From the NCBI GenBank assembly GCA_910575275.1, contig CAJTEE010000002.1, positions 749,741-813,740 of the forward strand: DNA of 64,000 nucleotides. The letters are read 5' to 3'. Made by a program: the position numbers and the translations under genes. The notes under the pieces are model-generated. The model made no database searches. It was given only the letters and a program-made list of their open reading frames with translations, and was not told the DNA's origin. Of this stretch, positions 16,601 through 23,940 are shown one piece after another. The DNA is from Lachnospiraceae bacterium (GTDB lineage Bacteria > Bacillota > Clostridia > Lachnospirales > Lachnospiraceae). The first letter of the stretch is position 1; each line of letters begins with the position of its first letter.

Positions 16601-17167
16601 TTATACACGGACCGTCTCCACCGGTCTTTTGCATTTTTTCTCGAGGAATTGTCTCAGCCCCTCGCCGTCTCCCTTCGTAAGGTCCTTCTGCATGAAATAG
16701 CGGACGACATTCCCTTTCTCCACAAGCACCAGCATGCCCGAAAGATTTAAGACGCGCCCGATGTACGAATATTTCACATGCGACAGTTCATGCAGGCCCA
16801 CCACCTCATAGCACTGGTCGTAGAACCGATACTCCCAGCATGCCTTTTCCCGGCCCGCCAGATTCGCAAACTGGCGTTTAATCTCCTTTTTCGCATAATG
16901 CCATTCCCTGAAAAACGAATACAGGCAGCAGACGGCCAGAAGGAGGCTTACAAGTCCTATAGCAGCAGACACGATGCGCAGTACACTGTCTGAAACGTAT
17001 GCGAGGATAAACGTAAATACGGACAACAGGCACAATGCTGTCACCACACGCCGGCCTCTGCTCTGAAAACCGATGATGCGCACCCCCTTTTCCAGGTGCA
17101 GAAGCTTGTCCTCCGTCACCTCATGGTGCACGATAAACCGCGCATCCTGTTCCTTTAACTGTTCCAT
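16601..17167 (-). CDS. YcxB-like membrane protein, paralogue 2
   Basis: 188 aa. Two hydrophobic helices (about residues 41-60 and 65-88) separate a short N-terminal strand region from a YcxB-type C-terminal domain (FYDQCYEVVGLHELSHVKYS to ETVRV). It sits 12 bp upstream of paralogue 1 and 21 bp downstream of the AEC carrier gene, so all four may be co-transcribed. Function unknown. Confidence 0.65.
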   Translation of the reverse strand: MEQLKEQDARFIVHHEVTEDKLLHLEKGVRIIGFQSRGRRVVTALCLLSVFTFILAYVSDSVLRIVSAAIGLVSLLLAVCCLYSFFREWHYAKKEIKRQFANLAGREKACWEYRFYDQCYEVVGLHELSHVKYSYIGRVLNLSGMLVLVEKGNVVRYFMQKDLTKGDGEGLRQFLEKKCKRPVETVRV

Positions 17168-17188
17168 ATCTGTATCCTTTCCGCCGTT

Positions 17189-18100
17189 TTATGACAATAG
17201 CAGGATCACGGCTGTCAGTGTGATGATCCCCACCAGGATCGACATCGAGTTGACCGCGCTCGCAAGTGCCACATCCCCGTCGATCATGGACGTGTAGGGC
17301 ACTCCCAACGATGACACCGGGCCGAACATAAAGATCGCGAGCGTACGGTTTACTTCCCGTCCAAAGGGGCCGAAATTCAGGAAAAGGAGGGCTAATCCGA
17401 CGGAGATGAGGAGCCTTGCACCGATGATCAGGCCGGCCTCTCTGGCCTGATTTTTCGTGATGTGCAGCTCCAGGCCCAGACCGATCATGAGAAGCGCCAA
17501 AAAGCTGTTCGCGCCGCCCACCACCTCCGTAAAGCTGAACACAAGCTCCGGCAGACGCACATGAAACAGCGCGAGAATCGTCATGGTAATGTAGCAGTCA
17601 AAGGGCACCGAGGAAAAGAGCCGTTTGATCATCTGCCTTGGACCCCGGATTTCCCCCTTCCCGGAGATCGCGACGGCAATCGCATAGGAGGTCCCCGTAC
17701 AGATCATCGCGTTTCCCGCGTCAAACAGGCTTGCCGCCGCAACACCAAGAGGCCCCAGAAAGCTCTGCACAAACGGCATGGTAAAGCAGCCTACATTGTA
17801 GCCAGACATGTTGATCACGGCAAAGGCACGCTGTTCTTTGCTGCCGTGCAGGAACAGAAGATAGCCGACCACCACAAACAGGCCGCTGCACAAAAAGCCG
17901 ATCAGCACCGACGCCAGCATGGAAACGTCGATCGCGGCTTTTCCGAAATTATAAATGATCGCGGCCGGAAGCGTGATTTTGGTCACGAGCGCCGAAAAAA
18001 CCGCCATGTCCTGTTTGTGCAGGACTTTGCCTTTCCTCAGAGCATAGCCCAGTATGATGATCGTAATGAAGCTGATCGCTTTCGTAAATACGGTGTTCAT
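17189..18100 (-). CDS. AEC-family (auxin efflux carrier type) transporter
   Basis: 303 aa integral membrane protein with about ten helices in two five-helix halves. Motifs typical of bacterial AEC/malate-permease-like carriers are visible: ITLPAAIIYNFG near residue 50, NMSGYNVGCFTMPFVQ near 100 and GPVSSLGVPYTSM near 265. The substrate is unknown; organic acids are usual for bacterial members. It starts 36 bp from the IS remnant at 18136, so its promoter may lie in or beyond that element. Confidence 0.85.
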   Translation of the reverse strand: MNTVFTKAISFITIIILGYALRKGKVLHKQDMAVFSALVTKITLPAAIIYNFGKAAIDVSMLASVLIGFLCSGLFVVVGYLLFLHGSKEQRAFAVINMSGYNVGCFTMPFVQSFLGPLGVAAASLFDAGNAMICTGTSYAIAVAISGKGEIRGPRQMIKRLFSSVPFDCYITMTILALFHVRLPELVFSFTEVVGGANSFLALLMIGLGLELHITKNQAREAGLIIGARLLISVGLALLFLNFGPFGREVNRTLAIFMFGPVSSLGVPYTSMIDGDVALASAVNSMSILVGIITLTAVILLLS

Positions 18101-18135
18101 TTTTTTGTTGTTTCCTTTTTTGGGTGTTTTTTTAT

Positions 18136-18592
18136 CTAGAGCGTGTCTGAAAATTATTAAAATTTGGTTATTTTATCCAAATGAGGATTGATGCAAGGCA
18201 AATAAAGCCAATATAAGTAAACGCCAGTTTGTCATAGCGTGTTGCAATCCGGCGGAATGCTTTCAGTTTAAGAAAATATTTCTCAACCAGATGGCGCTCC
18301 TTATAAAGCCACCAGTCGCAGCGACGCTCAAATTTGGCTCCGTTTCTGGATGGTATCGTTGGCTCCGCGTTCCGGCCATAAATATAATTTTACCATTAGG
18401 CGGTTATCTTTGGAGGGCCGTCCGGGTCTGCTGTTTCTTTCCGCCGGAAGGAGGGGCGCGATCTGCTCCCATTCCTGGTCCGCTAATTCATAACGCCTCG
18501 TCATTACAAACACCCCTTTTTCTTTATTCGATCACAGAATTCGGGGCAAAACATATGTTTTGTGCAGTTTTTAATTTTCAAACACACTCTAG
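18136..18592. mobile_element. Internally deleted IS5-type insertion sequence (457 bp)
   Basis: The left end CTAGAGCGTGTCTGAAAA (18136-18153) and right end TTTTCAAACACACTCTAG (18575-18592) are inverted repeats with two mismatches. The intact parent would be about 0.8-0.9 kb. Inside is only the N- and C-terminal coding remnant of the transposase. The right end is identical, inverted, to the left end of the 166-bp MITE at 6398. Confidence 0.85.
18168..18504 (-). pseudogene. IS5-type transposase remnant (N-terminus joined to C-terminus, frameshifted)
   Basis: The N-terminal part reads MTRRYELADQEWEQIAPLLP and then GRPSKDNRLM, the DUF4096 start of IS5-family (IS427-like) transposases. In another frame the C-terminal part reads FERRCDWWLYKERHLVEKY and AFRRIATRYDKLAFTYIGF, ending IWIK. 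The DDE catalytic core between them is missing and the join is out of frame, so it cannot be active. Confidence 0.85.
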
Positions 18593-18622
18593 GGCGTTGG
18601 TGTGGGGTTGTGGTTTGTTTAT

Positions 18623-19546
18623 TTATGATCTGGTCAGCTTGTGAAAGCCGTATTGTGCTGTCACCGCTTTGGGGAATTCCATACGGGCGGTGAGCTTTGG
18701 ATTTACGGTCTGGCAGAAGGCAAGGTCGCCCGTGAGTGTTAAAAGCATCCCGGCCTCATAGGGATCGATCCCCACCTGGTTTGTTAAGAATTCGAACATT
18801 TGCCGGTCCGCCGCCTGCCACGCCTCGTCCACCGTGTCTCTGGATGCGATGGAGATCCAGGCGTCTTGTGTCTCTAGGAGGGGCCAAGTGACCGTCGGAG
18901 TGTGGATGGTGTCAGTGTGGATGACATCGACGCGTATAGTCACGTGGGCTTCGATTTCCAGGCCGCAGTCTTCGACTTCCCCGTCTCCCATGGCCGCGTG
19001 GACGTCGCCCATGGAAAGGAGGGCGCCTGGGATAAGGACCGGGAGGTATAGGGTGGAGCCTTCGGTGATCTTCGTGCAGTCCATGTTTCCGCCGTGCGAG
19101 GAGGGCGTGACGGAGGGGATGTCTTCCCCCGCAGGTGCGACGCCGATCGTGCCGATCATGGGGCGCAGGGGGAGGCGGATTTGGGGCGTGAATTGGATTT
19201 CTTTGTCGGTTATTGGTACGCGGCGGATTTTGCGTTCGGGGAACTGGTCCCGGAGGCAGCCGCTTTTGGGGCCGACTATTACGATTCCTGTCGGGCCGGG
19301 GGTGATTGTCAGGATTTCGATTTTCAGCAGGTCGCCGGGGGTGGCGCCGGAGATGGAGACGGGGCCTGTTAGAGGGTTGCCGGGGAGAGACGGGGTGTTC
19401 TCGTAGGTGGCATTTGGGGGGAGGAGGCGGTTGGTGAAGCAGTCGTAGGTTTTAAAGCATAGGATGTCGCCGGGAGTGGCGTGGTGGATAGGTGTGTGGG
19501 TGGGGGAGAAGGTGTAGGTTGGGTGAGTGGTGTGGATTGTGTTCAT
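18623..19546 (-). CDS. Acetamidase/formamidase family protein
   Basis: Hydrolyses short amides to the acid and ammonia; 307 aa, typical of the FmdA_AmdA family. Family landmarks are GDILCFKTYDCF, the GPVSISGATPGDLLKIEI beta segment, GGNMDC (120s-150s region), the metal/active-site stretch GDVHAAMGDGE and GIDPYEAGMLLT. The N-terminus is unusually rich in Thr, His and Pro, and the coding strand is very C-rich and G-poor compared with neighbours, most strongly in the first third. That may point to transfer or local mutational bias. No transporter is adjacent. Confidence 0.88.
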   Translation of the reverse strand: MNTIHTTHPTYTFSPTHTPIHHATPGDILCFKTYDCFTNRLLPPNATYENTPSLPGNPLTGPVSISGATPGDLLKIEILTITPGPTGIVIVGPKSGCLRDQFPERKIRRVPITDKEIQFTPQIRLPLRPMIGTIGVAPAGEDIPSVTPSSHGGNMDCTKITEGSTLYLPVLIPGALLSMGDVHAAMGDGEVEDCGLEIEAHVTIRVDVIHTDTIHTPTVTWPLLETQDAWISIASRDTVDEAWQAADRQMFEFLTNQVGIDPYEAGMLLTLTGDLAFCQTVNPKLTARMEFPKAVTAQYGFHKLTRS

Positions 19547-19973
19547 GGCGGAGTGGGTGTCCTTTCTGGTTTACGGCGCCCGTTAGGGCGGCGTGGTTTG
19601 TTTTCTTGGGGGGCTTGGGGGGCGCTCGCCCTTTGGGCCTCGCTTGGGGGCCCTTTCCTACGCTCGCCCTTTGGGCCTCGCTTCGGGGCCCTTTCCTACG
19701 CTCGCCCCTTGGGCTTCGCTTCGGGGCCCTTTCCTACGCTCGCCCCTTGGGCTTCGCTTCGGGACGCTTCTCTGGGCTGGTCCGCAGTGCGACGCTCGAT
19801 TCCGCTTCGCTCCATCTCGCTCACGGGCTTCGCCCTATGAAAAAATTTCTGCATAAATCCGCTTTTGTGCGAGCACAACGCGGCTTTATGCAAAAATTTT
19901 TTCGCACTGCTCATTGCTTACGTGAAGATTATACCTCATCTCCCCCAATATGGCAATCGGTTTTGGTGAGGGG
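19547..19973. repeat. 38-bp tandem repeat and long hairpin, no supported gene
   Basis: Four head-to-tail copies of a 38-bp GC-rich unit begin at 19623, 19661, 19699 and 19737 (core CGCTCGCCC-TTGGGC-TCGCTT-GGG-CCCTTTCCTA). They are 90% or more alike and have no spacers. At 19839-19903 two 24-base arms with two mismatches (starting GAAAAAATTT and ending AAATTTTTTC) plus an inner TTGTGC/GCACAA stem make a 65-nt hairpin. Several frames stay open across the repeat only because it lacks stops. This region is repetitive intergenic DNA. Confidence 0.8.
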
Positions 19974-20002
19974 TGGACAGGATTACGGGAACGTGTTATA
20001 CT
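19974..20002 (+). promoter_or_regulatory. Promoter of the 50-aa coiled-coil gene
   Basis: TGGACA (19974-19979), 17 bp, TATACT (19997-20002) on the plus strand; the start codon follows 35 nt later. Confidence 0.75.
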
Positions 20003-20036
20003 GCTTGCAGAAGTTAACTGAGGGGTAGGTTAGTTT

Positions 20037-20189
20037 ATGTGTGAGAAGGATGAAAGAATCCGCAGCTTAACTGAAGAAATTGTAATTTTGACAGAAGAAA
20101 ATAAACGACTGGAGGAAACAGTTCAGTGGATGCATGATCTGATTTGGAAGATGGTGCGTGAGCGTGAGGATGGAAAGAAGGAGGAGTAA
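20037..20189 (+). CDS. Small coiled-coil protein (50 aa), unknown function
   Basis: Reads MCEKDERIRSLTEEIVILTE and continues ENKRLEETVQWMHDLIWKMV to a basic/acidic tail. Leu/Ile residues recur with heptad spacing (I8, L11, I15, L18, L25), so a coiled coil or helical oligomer is likely. It has a near-consensus promoter and a GAGGGG ribosome site. Its last six codons and stop form the 5' arm of a perfect 22-bp hairpin. The good promoter and coherent amphipathic pattern argue that it is real. No family is named with confidence. Confidence 0.65.
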   Translation: MCEKDERIRSLTEEIVILTEENKRLEETVQWMHDLIWKMVREREDGKKEE

Positions 20190-20221
20190 CGCAGGATTTT
20201 GCGTTACTCCTCCTTCTTTCC
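20172..20221. terminator. Perfect 22-bp hairpin covering the end of the 50-aa gene
   Basis: Left arm 20172-20193 and right arm 20200-20221 are exact reverse complements around a GGATTT loop; the stop codon TAA (20187-20189) is inside the left arm. It lies between convergent genes. The T-rich right arm (CTCCTTCTTTCC) may help release, but there is no classical T-tract. Confidence 0.75.
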
Positions 20222-20227
20222 ACACCT

Positions 20228-21097
20228 TTAATGCAGTACGCCGTTTTCATCCGGTGTGAAGGTCCTTTGTTTGGTCAGCATTTTGCCGTTTTCTGTCAGA
20301 TAGTAGGTCTTTCCTTCCAGAGTTAAAAAGCCGGTCTGCATGATTCCGGTCTCAGGGTTTAAATAGTACCAGTCGCCTTCGTAAAGCAGCCAGCCTGTTT
20401 TTATTTCTCCCTGTTCGTAGTAGCGCCACTCTCCGTCTGTTCGCTCCCAGCCGGTTCTGTCGGATTGGTTAGTCTCGTCTTCTGCTTCCGGGAACAGTAC
20501 GACTTTTTCAGCGTGTTCTTCGTCGTTCCATAAAAGGATCTCGCGGCCCTCTGTCAGGTCAGTGGCATATACCATATTTCTCGTCAGGTACGGGAGCAGC
20601 GTGGTCGATGTATCAATCGTATATACGTCCCCCTCTGCTGTCGTCAGACGATAGAGGTTCTCTCCTGCCTCGATGCAGCTTGTCACAGTCGTATAAGAAG
20701 GAAACGCTGCATCCGCCGGAACTCCCGCAAGTATTACCTTACCGTTCACAATGGGCGGCAGACTAAGCGTCATTGCTCCGCCTACATAGGCGCGGATCGG
20801 ATCTCCCTTTTTTAACGCGGTTAGCTCCATCGGATAGCCGTTTACTGCATCCAGAAGCTTTGTCTCCTCGCCAAGCATGACGACGACCTCCTCTGTGCCT
20901 CCCTCCGCAAACCGGCGCAGCATAGTCAGCCTCTCGTCTTCCACGGATACGATCGTCCCCTCAAATACGGGCGTCTGTGCCTGTTTGGCCGAATCCGCTG
21001 TTTGCCGCTCCCCGCTTCCAAAACTTGTGAACGCCATCGCCGCGGTCACAGCCGCTGCACATAAAACTGCTGTTGTTTTCATCCATTTTTTCATCAA
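20228..21097 (-). CDS. Secreted protein with C-terminal choline-binding-type (cell-wall-binding) repeats
   Basis: 289 aa. A signal peptide (MKKWMKTTAVLCAAAVTAAM) is followed by a beta-rich domain of unknown function (about residues 40-205). Three cell-wall-binding repeats come last: GWERTDGEWRYYEQGEIKTG, WLLYEGDWYYLNPETGIMQT and FLTLEGKTYYLTENGKM. Such repeats attach proteins to teichoic-acid choline or to polysaccharide. It lies downstream of the rpsA terminator and so has its own promoter. The enzymatic role, if any, is not visible. Confidence 0.8.
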   Translation of the reverse strand: MMKKWMKTTAVLCAAAVTAAMAFTSFGSGERQTADSAKQAQTPVFEGTIVSVEDERLTMLRRFAEGGTEEVVVMLGEETKLLDAVNGYPMELTALKKGDPIRAYVGGAMTLSLPPIVNGKVILAGVPADAAFPSYTTVTSCIEAGENLYRLTTAEGDVYTIDTSTTLLPYLTRNMVYATDLTEGREILLWNDEEHAEKVVLFPEAEDETNQSDRTGWERTDGEWRYYEQGEIKTGWLLYEGDWYYLNPETGIMQTGFLTLEGKTYYLTENGKMLTKQRTFTPDENGVLH

Positions 21098-21273
21098 TGC
21101 CTAACCTCTCTTTATTGATTCTCCTGTTTTTTCCAACACGTTTATCCTATCACAGATATGTTGCTTTTTCCATTGGATTTTACTTACAAAGTTTTTACAT
21201 ATTTTCGGAAAATCCGTGGCAGGGCCTTTTTATCTTATAGAAAATTTCGGAGGAATTTCCTATAGGATAAAAA

Positions 21274-21302
21274 AAGACGCCGCATCTTTTTTGCAGCGTC
21301 TT
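21274..21302 (-). terminator. Intrinsic terminator after rpsA
   Basis: Minus strand AAGACGC-GC paired with GC-GCGTCTT (one mismatch) around an A-rich loop, followed by TTTTTTT. An imperfect 17-bp inverted repeat (TTATCTTATAGAAAATT / AATTTCCTATAGGATAA, about 21233-21270) lies just beyond it. Confidence 0.8.
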
Positions 21303-21317
21303 CTCTTTCATTTCGGC

Positions 21318-22403
21318 TTATTCCTCAACCGGTTCTTCCTCGGCCGGGACCTCGTTTTCAAGCGCCTTTAAACTCAGGCTGATCTTCCGGTCCGCCTCAT
21401 TGAAATCAACAATCTTGGCAGTAATCTCCTGGCCGATGGAAAGGACATCGGATGGCTTCGCTACATGCTCTCTGGAAATCTGAGACACATGCAGGAGAGC
21501 ATCAACACCGGCTTCCAGCTCAACAAATGCACCGAAATCCGTCATACGCGCGATCCGGCCTGTAACAACGTTGCCGGCCGCATATTTTTCTGCTGCATTG
21601 GTCCACGGATTCGTCTCCGGGAACTTCATGGACAGGGCGATCTTCTCGCCGTTGATGTCCTTGATCATCGCGCTTACCTGCTCGCCGACCTTAAAGACCT
21701 TCTTCGGGCTCTCGATGCGGCCCCAAGACATCTCGGAGATATGAAGCAGGCCGTCCGCACCGCCCAGATCAATAAATGCACCGAAATCCGTCACATTTTT
21801 AACTGTTCCTTCTACTCTCTGCCCTACCTCAATGCGCTCAAACAGAGCCTTCTGCATCTCGGCCTTTCTCGCCACGATGAGCTGCTTGCGGTCACCGATG
21901 ACTCTCCTTCTTCTTGGATTGAACTCGGTGATCACAAATTCGATCTCCTGGCCTGCATATTTTGTCAGATCTCTCTCATACGTATCGGATACAAGGCTGG
22001 CCGGAATAAAGATGCGTGCCTCGTCAAGAATCACGCTCAGGCCGCCGTCAAGCACCTGCGCAACCTTTGCAGTCAAAACCTCATGATTCTCAAAAGCTTC
22101 CTCTAACCTCTTGTTGCCTCTGTCAGCCGCCAGTCTCTTATAGGAAAGGGCCACCTGGCCTTCCCCGTCGTTTACCTTGATAACCTTCGCTTCCATCTCG
22201 TCGCCGATTTGTACAAGCTTGCGCAGATCTGCGCCGGATTCGTTGGTGTACTCATTACGAGTGATAATGCCATCGGATTTGTATCCTATATTCAAAACCA
22301 CTTCGTCTTCTTTTACATCGATGACTTTACCGGTGACAACCTCTCCTGTGCGTATTGTCTTCAATGATTCCTCCAGCATTTGTTCAAAACTTAATTCGGA
22401 CAT
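21318..22403 (-). CDS. rpsA: Ribosomal protein S1-like RNA-binding protein (four S1 domains)
   Basis: 361 aa with four S1/OB folds. Domain 1 is near residues 17-88 (GEVVTGKVIDVKEDEVVLNI), domain 2 near 105-170, domain 3 near 190-258 (GQRVEGTVKNVTDFGAFIDL) and domain 4 near 275-345. An acidic tail ends in EEEPVEE. It overlaps the end of ispH by 20 bp and its ribosome site GAGGAGG lies inside ispH, so it is translationally coupled. In many Clostridia the two genes are fused; here they are separate overlapping frames. It binds mRNA on the small subunit. Confidence 0.93.
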   Translation of the reverse strand: MSELSFEQMLEESLKTIRTGEVVTGKVIDVKEDEVVLNIGYKSDGIITRNEYTNESGADLRKLVQIGDEMEAKVIKVNDGEGQVALSYKRLAADRGNKRLEEAFENHEVLTAKVAQVLDGGLSVILDEARIFIPASLVSDTYERDLTKYAGQEIEFVITEFNPRRRRVIGDRKQLIVARKAEMQKALFERIEVGQRVEGTVKNVTDFGAFIDLGGADGLLHISEMSWGRIESPKKVFKVGEQVSAMIKDINGEKIALSMKFPETNPWTNAAEKYAAGNVVTGRIARMTDFGAFVELEAGVDALLHVSQISREHVAKPSDVLSIGQEITAKIVDFNEADRKISLSLKALENEVPAEEEPVEE

Positions 22404-23235
22404 TAGTATGAACCTCCTCGATAATAATGTTCGGGGTAGACGCCCCCGCCGTAATACCTACGTTGCACGCAGACATGATACATACAGGATTTAAGTCGTC
22501 CAGAGTTTGGATGTAACAGGTGTTTCTACACTCCTCCCGGCAGATCTCATATAGCTTCCTGGTATTGGAACTGTCTTTATCGCCGATGACGATCATAGCA
22601 TCCACCTTTGAAGCTATTTCCTTTGCTTCTATTTGTCTGTCCTGTGTTGCATTGCAAATCGTATTTAAAACAATTATATCATAACGCGTTTTTGAAATTT
22701 TTTCAACTAAATCTTTAAATTTATTGTAATTAAATGTCGTCTGTGCCACGAGGCACAGCCTGCGGCCCTCTGGAATCCTCATTTTTTCGAAGTCCGACAG
22801 GCTTTCTATGACACTCGTCTCCTCGTCTCCCCAGCCGCGGATCCCGATCACTTCCGGATGATCCTTGTTCCCGACGATCAAAACCTTACGGCCGTTCTCA
22901 CACTGCTCCCGAACGATCTTATGGATCTTTTTCACGTAGGGGCAGGTGGCGTCCACCACATCAAGCCCCTTTTTTTCGAGCAGCTCATAGATGTCCCGGC
23001 CGACTCCATGGGATCTGATGATCACCACTCCCTCCTTTAGGGCATAAAGCTCCTCTCTGGAACTAAGGACCTTTACCCCTTTCGCCTGCAGGTCCTTTAC
23101 GACCTCCGCGTTGTGGATGATCGGCCCGTAGGTGTAGATGGGGAGCTTCGCCTTCTCAATCTGCTCATAGACCTTTTCCACGGCTCGTTTGACTCCGAAG
23201 CAAAATCCGGCCGTTTTGGCAACCATTACCTGCAT
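22384..23235 (-). CDS. ispH: 4-hydroxy-3-methylbut-2-enyl diphosphate reductase
   Basis: Last step of the methylerythritol phosphate isoprenoid pathway, making IPP and DMAPP with a 4Fe-4S cluster. The cluster cysteines C12, C98 and C194 are present, as are the substrate histidines H41, H76 and H126. 283 aa, the usual length. It overlaps cmk by 10 bp upstream and rpsA by 20 bp downstream. An alternative ATG three codons later (23226) would avoid the cmk overlap. Confidence 0.97.
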   Translation of the reverse strand: MQVMVAKTAGFCFGVKRAVEKVYEQIEKAKLPIYTYGPIIHNAEVVKDLQAKGVKVLSSREELYALKEGVVIIRSHGVGRDIYELLEKKGLDVVDATCPYVKKIHKIVREQCENGRKVLIVGNKDHPEVIGIRGWGDEETSVIESLSDFEKMRIPEGRRLCLVAQTTFNYNKFKDLVEKISKTRYDIIVLNTICNATQDRQIEAKEIASKVDAMIVIGDKDSSNTRKLYEICREECRNTCYIQTLDDLNPVCIMSACNVGITAGASTPNIIIEEVHTNVRIKF

Positions 23236-23900
23236 GGCCGTTTCTCCCGGATCATGGCTTCGATCCGCTCCACGACCTCCTTCAGTGTCAGATCGGAGCT
23301 GTCAATAAAAACCGCATCCTCTGCCCGCACAAGCGGGGAGTGTTCACGGTGCATGTCCCTGTAATCCCTGTCCACAATGTCCTTCTCGATCTCCTCGAGC
23401 ACGCAGCTTACACCCTTTTCGGTGAGCTCCTTATAGCGCCTTTTTGCCCGCACAAGCGAACTGGCCGTCAAATAGACCTTCACATCAGCCTCCGGCAGCA
23501 CGCAGGTCCCGATGTCACGCCCATCCATGACCACATCGGCCGTCCTGGCAAGCTGCTTTTGCAGCTCTGTGAGCTTTTCCCGTACCTGTATATAGCCGGA
23601 GGTCGCGGAAGCCATGTTTCCGACCTCCTCGGTCCGCAGGAATCCCGAAACATTCTCTCCGTTTAAGTACACCTGCTGTACACCGCCCTCATAAGCAATG
23701 GTAATGTTTACGTTTACACAGGCCGCCGCAATGGACGCCTCATCGGCCGGTTCGATCTTCTCTCTTATAAAATACAGAGCCATCGCGCGGTACATCGCTC
23801 CGGTATCCACGTAAATAAAATTCTCCTCTGCGGCAACCGCCTTTGCCACCGTACTCTTTCCTGCGCCTGCAGGGCCGTCGATCGCAACATTAAAAGCCAT
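23226..23900 (-). CDS. cmk: Cytidylate kinase
   Basis: Phosphorylates (d)CMP with ATP; 224 aa. The P-loop GPAGAGKS is at residues 9-16, VDTGAMYRA binds the nucleotide, and the conserved MDGRDIGTCVLPEA follows. Typical bacterial length. The order cmk-ispH-rpsA is a conserved clostridial arrangement. Confidence 0.97.
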   Translation of the reverse strand: MAFNVAIDGPAGAGKSTVAKAVAAEENFIYVDTGAMYRAMALYFIREKIEPADEASIAAACVNVNITIAYEGGVQQVYLNGENVSGFLRTEEVGNMASATSGYIQVREKLTELQKQLARTADVVMDGRDIGTCVLPEADVKVYLTASSLVRAKRRYKELTEKGVSCVLEEIEKDIVDRDYRDMHREHSPLVRAEDAVFIDSSDLTLKEVVERIEAMIREKRPCR

Positions 23901-23940
23901 AGCTTCCTCCTCTATTTTACTTCTGTTTCCATATTTTTAT

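Noticed and set aside
19623..19770. Possible CRISPR array
   Set aside because: Repeat units of 38 bp are directly contiguous with no unique spacers, and no cas genes are present.
19492..20028. Overlapping long frames across the GC-rich tandem repeat
   Set aside because: Several frames are open at once because the repeat unit lacks stop codons; the proteins are low-complexity and have no ribosome site.
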